A stretch of DNA of 64,000 nucleotides from Pseudochelatococcus contaminans. GTDB lineage: Bacteria > Pseudomonadota > Alphaproteobacteria > Rhizobiales > Beijerinckiaceae. The notes under the pieces were generated by a model. It had not been told where the DNA came from. It saw only the letters and a program-made list of their open reading frames with translations, and did not search any database. Of this stretch, positions 24,998-33,403 are shown in pieces. A program made the position numbers and the translations under genes. Numbering within the stretch: the first letter of the stretch is position 1; the number at the start of each line of letters is the position of its first letter. The stretch is taken from positions 434,001 through 498,000 of the forward strand of contig NZ_JACICC010000002.1 in the NCBI RefSeq assembly GCF_014195635.1, given 5' to 3'.

Positions 24998-26580
24998 CGG
25001 ATACCGCACGGATCTACCGCGTCGGCGGCGGTGAGGCGCTGGAACCCGGCGCATCGCCGGCAGCGCTCGGTTTCAAGGCTTACAATCTCGCGCGGATGGC
25101 CGCGCTGGGTCTGGACGTGCCGCCCGCATTCGTGCTCGGCACGGGCTATTGCGCCGATCCCGGATCGGTAGCGGTGGCGACCTGGCTGGACGCTCTGTCG
25201 TGGCTGGAAAAGGCGACCGGCCTGCGCTTCGGCGACTCCCGCCGCCCGCTGCTGCTCTCCGTGCGCTCGGGCGCGCCGGTTTCCATGCCCGGCATGATGG
25301 AGACGCTGCTCAACATCGGCCTGACGGATGAGACGCTGCCCGGCCTTATTCGTGTCACCGGGCATCCCCGCCTTGCATGGGATGCTTACCGCAGGCTGAT
25401 CGCCGGTTATGGCGAGGTGGTGGCCGGCATCGACGCCGCCGCTTTCGAGGAAGATCTCGACGCCGTCCGCCAGGGCGAGGATGAACGCGCGCTGGATTTC
25501 GCGGCGCTGCGCGACCTTGCCCAGCGCCATCTGGCGACCTACGCCCGCCTCGCGGACGCGCCTTTTCCGCAAAGCACGCAGGCCCAGCTTCAGGCGGCCA
25601 TTCAGGCGGTGCTTCGCTCATGGTCCAGCGACAAGGCTATTGCCTATCGCAAGATGCGCGACATCGACGATGCCATTGGCACCGCCGTCACCGTGCAGCG
25701 GATGGTATTCGGCAATGCCGGCGGCGTTTCGGGCGCGGGTGTCGGCTTCACCCGCAACCCTAGCGACGGCGATCCTGCCCCGTGGGTGGATTTCCTGTTC
25801 AATGCGCAGGGTGAGGATGTGGTCAGCGGCCGCCGCAGCGCGCAGGGCCATGAGCGGCTTGCTGCCGTCGCCCCGGCTGTCTGGGACGAACTTGTCACCG
25901 CGACCAAGGTGCTTGAGCGCGAATTCGGTGACATGCAGGACTTTGAATTCACCGTCGAGAACGGCGAACTGTTCCTACTGCAAACCCGTGACGGCAAGCG
26001 CACACCGCAGGCAGCCGCCCGCATCGCGCTGGATCTGGCCGAGGAAGGGCTGATCGACACCGATACCGCCCGCGAGCGCACGCGCGACCTCGACGCTGCC
26101 GCACTCACCACGCATGTTATCGTGGCGCAGGACGGCGCCGCGCCGACGGTTCTCGGCCACGGCGCAACCGCCGCAACCGGCGTTGCCAGCGGCGCGGCCG
26201 CGCTAGACGGCGCACAGGTCGAAGCGTTCACCGCCGAGGGAAAGCGCGTCATTCTGGTGCGGCGCAACGCCGAAACCCACGATGTCTCGCTGCTCGACGC
26301 CGCTGACGGCCTTCTCACCTGCCACGGCGCGCGCACGTCTCATGCCGCCGTGGTGGCGCGGCAATTGGGCAAGGTTTGCCTTGTGGGCTGCGACGCACTG
26401 CGGATCGATGAGCAGGCGGGGCGCATCAGCTTCGGCGAAACACACCTCGAACCGGGGGCGCTCATCACGCTGGACGGCAACACCGGCACGGTCTACCTCG
26501 GCGCATTGAAAACCGAGGACAACGTGCCGAAAGAGTTGCTGGCACGTCTGGACAAGCTGCACGGACGCGGGGCAGCCTGA
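24994..26580 (+). CDS. pyruvate-phosphate-dikinase-like protein lacking the C-terminal PEP/pyruvate barrel
   Basis: 528 aa against about 880 for PPDK. The N-terminal ATP-grasp part is very PPDK-like: KAYNLARMAALGLDVPPAF, SVRSGAPVSMPGMMETLLNIGL, GVGFTRNPSDGDP, NAQGEDVVSG and GDMQDFEFTVENGELFLLQTR. The swivelling domain keeps the phospho-accepting His at residue 450 in GARTSHAAVVARQLGK. The protein then stops with TGA; no TIM barrel follows in any frame before the converging gene at 26602. So it can plausibly autophosphorylate from ATP but must hand the phosphate to something other than a built-in pyruvate site. GTG start at 24994 overlaps the upstream stop. Related two-domain designs with a different acceptor domain include rifampin phosphotransferase. 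Confidence 0.9.
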   Translation: MTDTARIYRVGGGEALEPGASPAALGFKAYNLARMAALGLDVPPAFVLGTGYCADPGSVAVATWLDALSWLEKATGLRFGDSRRPLLLSVRSGAPVSMPGMMETLLNIGLTDETLPGLIRVTGHPRLAWDAYRRLIAGYGEVVAGIDAAAFEEDLDAVRQGEDERALDFAALRDLAQRHLATYARLADAPFPQSTQAQLQAAIQAVLRSWSSDKAIAYRKMRDIDDAIGTAVTVQRMVFGNAGGVSGAGVGFTRNPSDGDPAPWVDFLFNAQGEDVVSGRRSAQGHERLAAVAPAVWDELVTATKVLEREFGDMQDFEFTVENGELFLLQTRDGKRTPQAAARIALDLAEEGLIDTDTARERTRDLDAAALTTHVIVAQDGAAPTVLGHGATAATGVASGAAALDGAQVEAFTAEGKRVILVRRNAETHDVSLLDAADGLLTCHGARTSHAAVVARQLGKVCLVGCDALRIDEQAGRISFGETHLEPGALITLDGNTGTVYLGALKTEDNVPKELLARLDKLHGRGAA

Positions 26581-26601
26581 ACAGTCGCAACCCGCGCGCC
26601 A

Positions 26602-27591
26602 TCAGTGTCCAGCGCTGTCAGCGTCGGCGGTTTGGACGAGGTATGCGGGATCGGCGCTGTTGCGCATGAACTGCTCGATGCGGCCTGTCTCGCGGCGGAT
26701 CGTCAGCGTCTGATCCCACCGTGAGCGGTCGATGTTCTTGCAGGTGTCCGCCACCTCGAAGAACTCCTTGTAGTCCTTCGCCGTGACCACCACCGGCGAC
26801 AGCCCCTGCCGCACCAACGCATAGCTGGCGATCAGGGTAGCCGTGCGGCGGTTGCCCTCAATGTAGAGCTGCGGCGAACTGGTGATCAGCAGGAAAATGC
26901 CAGCCGCCACCGCCTCCGGCGTGCTGGTGCGATGACGCTGGAGCCATTCGATACGCTCGCCAATTCCTCCCTTGGAGTCATCGTAAAAGCGCTTTTCAGT
27001 CAGTTCGATGTGATTACGGAACTGCTCCCTCCGCTCAGGCGTGGTGCCGCAAAGAACGAGGTGATTCAGCTCAAGCCAATGATGCGAGTTGCCATACGTG
27101 AACAGATCCACGTCATCCCGCAGCAGATCGTTGACGTAGGCATAGCCGCTCATCATCCGCCGAACGATGTCGTCGGACATGGGCTCCTTGTCCTCGAAGT
27201 CCTCCGCATCATTGGATGCCGAGGCAAGCCTCAGGCCCGTCAGCGCATTCTCGATTTCCTGCAGGTTCATTAAAAACCGCACACTCCTGGCCGTCTGCTT
27301 GCCGGCCCCGGTGGCGCCGTTCGGATTATAAGCAGAGGACATAAGATTAGGTGCGCTGTTCATCATGTCAAGAACGCCATTCAACATGATGTAGAAGCCT
27401 TTGACGTTAAGACCGTCCAAGCTGTTCTGCAAAATCTTTTTATTAAAATTAATATAATCTTCGAAATAATTGGAACCAAAATTGAAGAACATACGCGAGG
27501 TGTTCCTCGCGGATGCTGCGCGGTTTTTCTGGTTGTCATCCGGCGAAGCGCGCGGGGGAAATTTGTTCGTCATGGGAAGATGAAAACTCAT
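26602..27591 (-). CDS. Fic/Fido-like protein with degenerate catalytic motif
   Basis: 329 aa. The helical core resembles a Fic fold: a helix ending DIVRRMMSGYAYVNDLL, then WLELNHLVLCGT, and a motif region QLYIEGNRRTATLIASYAL (residues 241-259). The Fic consensus HPFxxGNGRxxR is recognisable, but the catalytic His is Gln241, Phe is Tyr and the second Gly is Arg, so AMP transfer by the usual mechanism looks impossible. No inhibitory (S/T)xxxE(G/N) helix is evident. The start is uncertain: 27591, 27573 and 27492 all lack a clear Shine-Dalgarno. No antitoxin partner is adjacent. It converges with the dikinase-like gene 21 bp away. Confidence 0.65.
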   Translation of the reverse strand: MSFHLPMTNKFPPRASPDDNQKNRAASARNTSRMFFNFGSNYFEDYINFNKKILQNSLDGLNVKGFYIMLNGVLDMMNSAPNLMSSAYNPNGATGAGKQTARSVRFLMNLQEIENALTGLRLASASNDAEDFEDKEPMSDDIVRRMMSGYAYVNDLLRDDVDLFTYGNSHHWLELNHLVLCGTTPERREQFRNHIELTEKRFYDDSKGGIGERIEWLQRHRTSTPEAVAAGIFLLITSSPQLYIEGNRRTATLIASYALVRQGLSPVVVTAKDYKEFFEVADTCKNIDRSRWDQTLTIRRETGRIEQFMRNSADPAYLVQTADADSAGH

Positions 27592-27980
27592 CGGTCACAC
27601 GGAGATATCGGAACGCTTGTTTTGATGGAGCCACGACAGGCGCTCTATATTTTATACTTTACCACAACTTGCGATCAAGCAGATGGATCACCTTGAACGC
27701 AAATGGCTCTCATCGTCGGGACGCATTAAAAACAAAAGCATGCCAATAAGCAATGTAGGTTGGCTCGGATATCTCGTCACCGACCGCTGACTCGGCATAC
27801 AATGAATGAACCGTGCAAATGAAAGAACCGGAACGGCCTCATCATCCGGATGACGCCGTCCCGATCCATGATAACAATATACTCTGGCAGGAAGGGCGCG
27901 AACGCGTCCTCACCTGAAAGCGTTTGTCTACAGCCACCTGTCTTCAGTTCGACGACAGTTCAGCCTGAACGCAAACGGCC
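27592..27980. other. intergenic region between pstS2 and the Fic-like gene
   Basis: 389 bp with no coding ORF and lower GC than the neighbours in its first half. It holds a palindrome (27833-27860, annotated separately) that could end the pst transcript. It must also carry the promoter of the leftward Fic-like gene. Confidence 0.4.
27833..27860 (-). terminator. bulged stem-loop downstream of the pst operon
   Basis: A 12-bp palindrome TCATCCGGATGA (27843-27854) flanked by ACGGC (27833-27837) and GCCGT (27856-27860). In the leftward direction it is followed by a T/C-rich stretch. It is a weak terminator candidate for pstSCAB-pstS2. Confidence 0.4.
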
Positions 27981-29003
27981 CTAGCGCAATTCGGCCAGAA
28001 TGGCCTTCGCCCGTTCGGCAACCGGAGCCGGAAGCGGGATGTAACCCAGCTTGTCGGACAGCGCCTGACCATCCGCAAGACCCCAGCCGAAGAAGCGCTT
28101 CAGACCGTCGGTAATGGCGGCATCAGCATTCTCACGGCGCAGCAACACCCAGCTGTAGGTGACGATGGGATAAGCCGTCTCACCTTCAGGATTGGGGATC
28201 GACTGGCGACCATCCGCCGGCATTGCATCCACGGTGGAAGCAAGTGCCGCCGCACCCGATGCAGCATCCGCACGCACGAACTGCCCCGACTTGTTCTCCA
28301 CCAGCGCCGTGCGCAGGTTGAGACGAGCGGCGAACGAATACTCGACATAGCCGATCGAGTATTCCGCGATGGCGATACGCCCGGCCACGCCTTCGTTACC
28401 GGCCACGAGCTGGGCGGTCTTCGGCCACACGATGGTAGTGCCAACTTCCTTCCAGTCGCTGCTGACAGCGGCAAGATGGCTGGTGAGCGAGAACGTCGTT
28501 CCGCTCGAGTCCCTGCGGGCGACGAGCGCAATGTCCTTCGCCGGCAGGTTGGCGCCGGGATTGGCCGCCTGGATGACAGGATCGTTCCAGGCCTTGATGC
28601 GGCCGCTCAGGATGCCCGCAACCGATTCCTGGCTGAGACGCAGTTCCTTGTCCAGACCAGGAATGTTGTACGCGAACACGATCATGCCCGCTGTGGTGGG
28701 AACATGCAGAACACCGCCGGCGATGGCCTCAACCTGTTTGTCCGACAGCGGCCGTTCCGTTGCGCCGAAAGCGACCGAACCCTGGGAAAACTGGCGGATA
28801 CCCTCGCCACTGCCCACCGCGCTGTACGTGACGGTGACGTCGGTGTTCGCCCGGTTGAACTCGCTGATCCACTGTTCGTAGAGGTTGGCGGGGAAAGTCG
28901 CCCCCGCCCCCTTGAGCTCGACGGCCCCCGCCTCGCTGGCGAAGCAAACGACCGCCGCAAGCGCTGCCTTCTGCAACGCTCCTCTCAGACCTGCGCGCCC
29001 CAT
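27981..29003 (-). CDS. second phosphate-binding PstS-like periplasmic protein
   Basis: 340 aa. It has a signal peptide (MGRAGLRGALQKAALAAVVCFASEAGAV) and the PstS fold: LKGAGATFPANLYEQWISEFN, YSAVGSGEGIRQF, FGATERPLS, ARRDSSGTTFSLTSHL, GYVEYSF. These are the loops that bind phosphate (TFP, SGEG, RRDSSGT). ATG 29003 has GAGGAGGG upstream and starts 10 bp after the pstB stop, so it is the last gene of the operon, where phoU normally sits. It is clearly diverged from the first PstS at 31909. A different affinity or substrate is possible. Confidence 0.9.
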   Translation of the reverse strand: MGRAGLRGALQKAALAAVVCFASEAGAVELKGAGATFPANLYEQWISEFNRANTDVTVTYSAVGSGEGIRQFSQGSVAFGATERPLSDKQVEAIAGGVLHVPTTAGMIVFAYNIPGLDKELRLSQESVAGILSGRIKAWNDPVIQAANPGANLPAKDIALVARRDSSGTTFSLTSHLAAVSSDWKEVGTTIVWPKTAQLVAGNEGVAGRIAIAEYSIGYVEYSFAARLNLRTALVENKSGQFVRADAASGAAALASTVDAMPADGRQSIPNPEGETAYPIVTYSWVLLRRENADAAITDGLKRFFGWGLADGQALSDKLGYIPLPAPVAERAKAILAELR

Positions 29004-29013
29004 GGCACCCTCC

Positions 29014-29835
29014 TCAGCTGAACTGACCGGATACGTATTCGCGCGTGAGCTGTTCGCGGGGGTTGCCAAAGACTTCGGCCGTCGGCCCCTTCTCCACGAG
29101 ATAACCCGTGCGTCCGCCCTTGGAAACATCGACGGAGAAGAACGCCGTGATGTCTGCCACGCGCTGTGCCTGCTGCATGTTATGCGTCACGATGGCGACG
29201 CTGTAGTCGTTCTTGAGTTCCAGCATCAGCTCTTCCACGATGCGAGTCGCGATCGGGTCGAGCGCCGAGCACGGTTCGTCCATCAGCAGCACGGTCGGCT
29301 CGATGGCGATGGCGCGGGCGATGCAAAGACGCTGCTGCTGGCCGCCCGAAAGGGCCAGACCGTTCTGCTTCAGCTTGTCCTTCACTTCGTTCCAGAGGCC
29401 GGCGCGGCGCAGGGAACGTTCCACCTGCTCGTGCATGTTGCCCTTGAAACGGTTGAGGCGCAGGCCGAACGCCACGTTCTCGAAGATGCTCATCGAGAAC
29501 GGGTTAGGCTGCTGGAACACCATGCCGATGTGGCGGCGCACCGACACGGGGTCGATGTCCTTGGCGTAGATGTCCTGACCCATGAAGTCGACCCGGCCTT
29601 CGAGGCGGAAGATCGGGATCAGGTCGTTCATGCGGTTGAGGCTGCGCAGCACGGTGGACTTGCCGCAACCCGACGGGCCGATGAAGCCGGTGATCTTGCC
29701 CTTTTCGACACCAATCACGGCATCGCGCACAGCAAGGAAGTCGCCGTAGAAGATCTTGTCGATCGACGCGGAGATTGCGTATTGCGGGTTGACAGCAGCC
29801 GCGGTCGTGGCAGGGGTGGAGAGATTGACAGACAT
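29014..29835 (-). CDS. pstB: phosphate ABC transporter ATP-binding protein
   Basis: 273 aa, standard length. It has Walker [11 protein letters not shown]-loop [11 protein letters not shown], signature [16 protein letters not shown], Walker [17 protein letters not shown] and the H-loop VTHNMQQA. It energises phosphate import through PstC-PstA. The first 15 residues are a short Ser/Thr/Ala extension. It starts 21 bp after the pstA stop. Confidence 0.97.
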   Translation of the reverse strand: MSVNLSTPATTAAAVNPQYAISASIDKIFYGDFLAVRDAVIGVEKGKITGFIGPSGCGKSTVLRSLNRMNDLIPIFRLEGRVDFMGQDIYAKDIDPVSVRRHIGMVFQQPNPFSMSIFENVAFGLRLNRFKGNMHEQVERSLRRAGLWNEVKDKLKQNGLALSGGQQQRLCIARAIAIEPTVLLMDEPCSALDPIATRIVEELMLELKNDYSVAIVTHNMQQAQRVADITAFFSVDVSKGGRTGYLVEKGPTAEVFGNPREQLTREYVSGQFS

Positions 29836-29856
29836 TGGCCTACTCCGACAGCAGCG

Positions 29857-30759
29857 TTAGACTTTCCGGCTTCCGAAGAGCCGGCTGAGGATATTGAAAA
29901 CGAGCACGATCAGCACCAGCACGAGCGATGCAGACCAGGCAAGCTGGATCTGGTTCGGGAAGGGCATACCCGAGAAGTTGTAGATCAGGATCGACAACGA
30001 CGCGGTCGGCTCGACCAGGCTTTCCAGCCAGAAGCTGCTGAACAGCGCGGTGAACAACAGCGGCGCGGATTCACCGGCAGCCGAAGCGATGCCGAGCATG
30101 ACGCCCGTCAGAATGCCGGGCAGCGCCGTCGGCAGAACAACCTTCCACACCGTCTGCGTGGAGGTGCAGCCAATGCCGGTCGCCGCGTCCTTCATTCGTT
30201 GCGGGACCATACGGATAGCCTGCTCCGAGGTCAACATAACCGTTGACAGCATGCCCATGGCCAGCGCGACACCACCTGCGAGCGCCGAGAAGGTTCCCAT
30301 CGCCTGCACGAGAAGGCCGAAGATGAAGATACCGACGAGGATCGAAGGGAAGCCGGTGAGCACCTTGGCAACGAAGCGTATGCCGGCAGACAGCTTGCTG
30401 TCGGGAGCGATCGCGCCCAGATAGACGCCGCCCATGACGCCGACCGGGATGGCGATCAGCGCGCCGATACCCACCATCACCAGCGTACCGATGATGGCGT
30501 TACCGAAACCGCCGCCCTGCATGAAGCCGGCCGGAGGCAACTCGGTGAACAGGTCGAGGCTCAGCCGAGCGCCACCCTGGGAGATCAGCATATAGAGCAC
30601 GGAGAACAGCGGGATCGCGGCGATGATGGCCAGGATCCAGACGAATGCGGTCAGCAGGAAGCTGCGCAGGTTGCGCGACTCGGTGAAGGAGCGGCGCATG
30701 CTCGGCGCCGTCCGGGCACCGATCGCGGCGCGTGAAATATCATCAGCAGTGATGGACAT
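29857..30759 (-). CDS. pstA: phosphate ABC transporter permease PstA
   Basis: 300 aa with six predicted membrane helices. It has typical PstA stretches such as GGFGNAIIGTLVMVGIGALIAIPVGVMGGVYL and the EAA-like loop (EQAIRMVPQRMKDAATGIGC). It forms the transmembrane channel with PstC. ATG 30759 has GAGGGGG upstream. The start is 11 bp after the pstC stop, within the operon. Confidence 0.96.
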   Translation of the reverse strand: MSITADDISRAAIGARTAPSMRRSFTESRNLRSFLLTAFVWILAIIAAIPLFSVLYMLISQGGARLSLDLFTELPPAGFMQGGGFGNAIIGTLVMVGIGALIAIPVGVMGGVYLGAIAPDSKLSAGIRFVAKVLTGFPSILVGIFIFGLLVQAMGTFSALAGGVALAMGMLSTVMLTSEQAIRMVPQRMKDAATGIGCTSTQTVWKVVLPTALPGILTGVMLGIASAAGESAPLLFTALFSSFWLESLVEPTASLSILIYNFSGMPFPNQIQLAWSASLVLVLIVLVFNILSRLFGSRKV

Positions 30760-30770
30760 TCTAGGCCCCC

Positions 30771-31739
30771 TCAGGTCGTTTGCTGCTTGGCCGCGAACGA
30801 CATGATGATCGTACCCGCGACGTTGACGATGAAGGTGATGAACAACAGGGCCAGCGCGGCGAACATCAGCGCTTCACGCTCAAGCTGGCCGGCCTCCGGG
30901 AAGGTCGAGGCGAGCAGCGACGCAAGGGTGTTGGCCGGGGAGAAAAGCGACAGGCTGATCTGGTTGGCGTTACCGATGATCATGGCCAGCGCCATGGTTT
31001 CGCCCAGCGCGCGGCCGAAGCCCAGAACCAGCGAGGCGAAGATGCCGTTCGCTGCAGTCGGGACCATGACCTTGAGAATGGCTTCCCACCGGGTGGTGCC
31101 CATGCCGTAAGCCGCTTCCTTCACCTTGTAGGGAATGAGGCGGAAGGCGTCCTGCGAGATCGCGGCGACCGTCGGCAGCACCATGATGGCGAGCACGATG
31201 ACGGCCGGCGCCATGCCGGGACCGCCGAAGGAGGTGCCGAACAGCGGGATGAAGCTGAAATGCTCATGCAGCCAGTTCGCCAGCGGGCGGATGGCCGGAA
31301 TGACGACGAAGATACCCCACAGACCGTAGACGACGCTGGGGATGGCCGCCAGCATTTCCACGATGGTACGGAAAACCTGCGCCAGCGCCGGGGGCAGAAA
31401 GTCCTGCGTGAGGAAGATGGCGATGGAGACGCCGAAGAAACCGGCGATGATCAGAGCGAGAATGGAGCTGTAGAGCGTGCCCCAGATTTCGGCCAGAATG
31501 CCGAACTCACCGCGACCGGGAGCCCAGACGGCGTTGGTCAGGAAGCCCAGCCCGTACTTGGAAATAGCGGGGGCGGCCTCGCGGCCGATAATGATCAAAA
31601 TCGCGAGAAGCAGCAGCATCATGGCGAGGCCACAGGCAAGGGCAAGACCCCTGAAGCCGCGATCGCTCGCGTATTCTGCTCCGGAAGGATTTCGAGAAAT
31701 GGACTTTTCGGACAGTGATGAAAGCTTGAGCTCAGCCAT
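30771..31739 (-). CDS. pstC: phosphate ABC transporter permease PstC
   Basis: 322 aa. A membrane protein with PstC signatures (GLGFLTNAVWAPGRGEFGILAEIWGTLYSS, AAIPSVVYGLWGIFVVIP, PTVAAISQDAFRLIPYKVKEAAYGMGTTRWEAI). It is the partner of PstA in high-affinity phosphate import. It is separated from pstS by 169 bp containing a stem-loop, so its expression is probably set lower than pstS. Confidence 0.96.
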   Translation of the reverse strand: MAELKLSSLSEKSISRNPSGAEYASDRGFRGLALACGLAMMLLLLAILIIIGREAAPAISKYGLGFLTNAVWAPGRGEFGILAEIWGTLYSSILALIIAGFFGVSIAIFLTQDFLPPALAQVFRTIVEMLAAIPSVVYGLWGIFVVIPAIRPLANWLHEHFSFIPLFGTSFGGPGMAPAVIVLAIMVLPTVAAISQDAFRLIPYKVKEAAYGMGTTRWEAILKVMVPTAANGIFASLVLGFGRALGETMALAMIIGNANQISLSLFSPANTLASLLASTFPEAGQLEREALMFAALALLFITFIVNVAGTIIMSFAAKQQTT

Positions 31740-31860
31740 CTTGCGTCACCTTATGTGATGAACCATCGGCCACGAACAACCCGCAAAGGACAACCCGCCG
31801 TGCGGAAGCCGCACCGTCGCGGATCCGGCCGATCGACGCGTGACGCCGCCGGCACAGTTA

Positions 31861-31885
31861 CTCCCGGACACAAAAGGCCCGGGAG
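31861..31885 (-). terminator. stem-loop between pstS and pstC
   Basis: CTCCCGG (31861-31867) pairs with CCGGGAG (31879-31885). It lies just after the pstS stop. Such structures after binding-protein genes usually protect the upstream mRNA or partly terminate, giving more binding protein than permease. No long T-run is present. Confidence 0.55.
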
Positions 31886-31908
31886 CTGTTCGTCATGCCG
31901 CCATCCAC

Positions 31909-32940
31909 TTACTGGATGTTGGCGGATTCCTTGATGACGCGCTCGACGACAACCTCGGGGAGCGGGATGTAGCCGAGTTCGTTGGCCATCGTCTGGCCAT
32001 CGGTGGCGGCCCACTTCACGAAGTCGCGCAGAGCGGCAGCGATCGCGGGGTTACGGTTGTCCTTGTAGAACAGCAACCAGGTGAACGTGGCGATCGGGTA
32101 AGCCTCGGGGCTCGTCGGATCCGTCACCCAAATGCGCAGGTCTTCGCCGGAGAAGTCAGCGCTGGCAAGAGCAGCCTGACCAGCAGCGTCACCAGCCTTC
32201 ACGAACTCGCCAGACTTGTTCTGGAGAAGAGCGAAAGGCGTGTTGGAGAGCTTGGCGAAGCCGTACTCGACATAACCGATGGCGCCGGGCGTCTGGGCAA
32301 CGGTGGCGGTGATGCCGTCGTTACGCGGTGCGCCAACGAAGTTCGGCAGGCTCGGCCACTGAACGGTGGTGCCGAAACCGAGCTTGTCCTTGAAAGCCTG
32401 GCTGATGGCGCTGAGGTGCTGCGTGAACACGAAGGTCGTGCCCGAGCTGTCCGAACGACGCACGACGGTGATCGTCTGGTCGGGGAGCGTCACGCCGGGG
32501 TTGGCTTCGACGATGCGCGGATCGTTCCAGCGGGTGATCTCGCCAGCGAAAATCAGCGGATACACTTCGCGGGGGAGCTTCAGCTCCGGAACGCCCGGGA
32601 GGTTATAAATGAGAACGATTTCGCCAGCCGTCAGCGGCAGAACGACAACGCCACCCTCGACCTGCTTGATTTCCTCGTCGGAAATCGCAGCGTCGCTGCC
32701 GGCGAAGTTCACGAGGCGCTGGACAAACGAACGCACGCCGGCGCCGCTACCCGTGGACTGGTAGTCGATGCGGACGTTCGGGGTGATCTGGCTGTACTTC
32801 TGGAACCAGGCGGAATACAGCGGGAACGGGAAGCTTGCGCCCGCGCCGCTGATGCGGAGGTTCTGCGCGGCGGCCGGGGCGCTCGCAAGGAGCAGGCCCG
32901 CAAACGCGGCAAGAACATAACGGAAGAACTTGGATTTCAT
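31909..32940 (-). CDS. pstS: phosphate-binding periplasmic protein PstS
   Basis: 343 aa. It has a signal peptide MKSKFFRYVLAAFAGLLLASAPAAAQN and the full PstS fold (ISGAGASFPFPLYSAWFQKY, DYQSTGSGAGVRSF, FAGSDAAIS, RRSDSSGTTFVFTQHL, GYVEYGFA). ATG 32940 has GGAGAG six bases upstream. It is the first gene of the pst operon, with a Pho box and a -10-like TATAAT upstream. Confidence 0.96.
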   Translation of the reverse strand: MKSKFFRYVLAAFAGLLLASAPAAAQNLRISGAGASFPFPLYSAWFQKYSQITPNVRIDYQSTGSGAGVRSFVQRLVNFAGSDAAISDEEIKQVEGGVVVLPLTAGEIVLIYNLPGVPELKLPREVYPLIFAGEITRWNDPRIVEANPGVTLPDQTITVVRRSDSSGTTFVFTQHLSAISQAFKDKLGFGTTVQWPSLPNFVGAPRNDGITATVAQTPGAIGYVEYGFAKLSNTPFALLQNKSGEFVKAGDAAGQAALASADFSGEDLRIWVTDPTSPEAYPIATFTWLLFYKDNRNPAIAAALRDFVKWAATDGQTMANELGYIPLPEVVVERVIKESANIQ

Positions 32941-33136
32941 GGTCAACTCTCCAGGCTAGTTGCGGTGGATTATTGGACACGAGTTCGCGACAGATTGATT
33001 ACAACCGCTGGTAAAAATTCGTGGAAAAATTTTTGTTCTTTTTGCATCAGACGCTTAACGTTATAAAAATTTTGGCGTCTAATATATTTAGATATTACGA
33101 AACAAACACCGCATCCATCGCATTTCCATTTCAAAT

Positions 33137-33142
33137 ATTATA
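33137..33142 (-). promoter_or_regulatory. -10 hexamer of the pstS promoter
   Basis: On the minus strand this reads TATAAT, immediately downstream of the three Pho-box repeats, with about 200 bp of leader to the pstS ATG. Activator-dependent Pho promoters usually lack a good -35, which fits. Confidence 0.5.
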
Positions 33143-33144
33143 AT

Positions 33145-33177
33145 AATTTTACTGCAATATTTACAGTCTTGTGACAT
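33145..33177 (-). promoter_or_regulatory. Pho box (PhoB-binding direct repeats) upstream of pstS
   Basis: On the minus strand three successive 11-mers begin ATGTCA, CTGTAA and GCAGTA. The first 18 bases match 13 of the 18 positions of the CTGTCATAAAACTGTCAT consensus. The 11-bp periodicity and the position before a pst operon make PhoB control likely. Confidence 0.65.
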
Positions 33178-33403
33178 GGAACGAGTCAAAATCACAGTTT
33201 CATAACAATGCCTGTTATAATCATTATATGGATATCCACACGTTTCCAGCATCGGCTATCCACAGCCAGTAACGTCAATAAACTGCATCAGAACCCGGCT
33301 ATGAGTCGGCAACCTCACGCTGGCGGCGCTGATGCCCGGATCCGCTCGCTCTCCCCGAAACCGGCCCTTTCGGGCCGATCGCCGGCCGATATGGAAAGAA
33401 ACC

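Larger units (their letters stand above)
32941..33403. other. AT-rich divergent region pstS / mgtE
   Basis: 463 bp without a gene. The centre (about 33010-33240) is strikingly AT-rich compared with the rest of the window and contains the Pho box and -10 described separately. A 6-bp dyad AGACGC/GCGTCT (33049-33080) lies in the pstS leader. Confidence 0.5.

Noticed and set aside
27300-27591. Toxin-antitoxin reading of the Fic-like gene
   Set aside because: No small antitoxin gene or inhibitory helix is visible next to it, and the catalytic His is missing.
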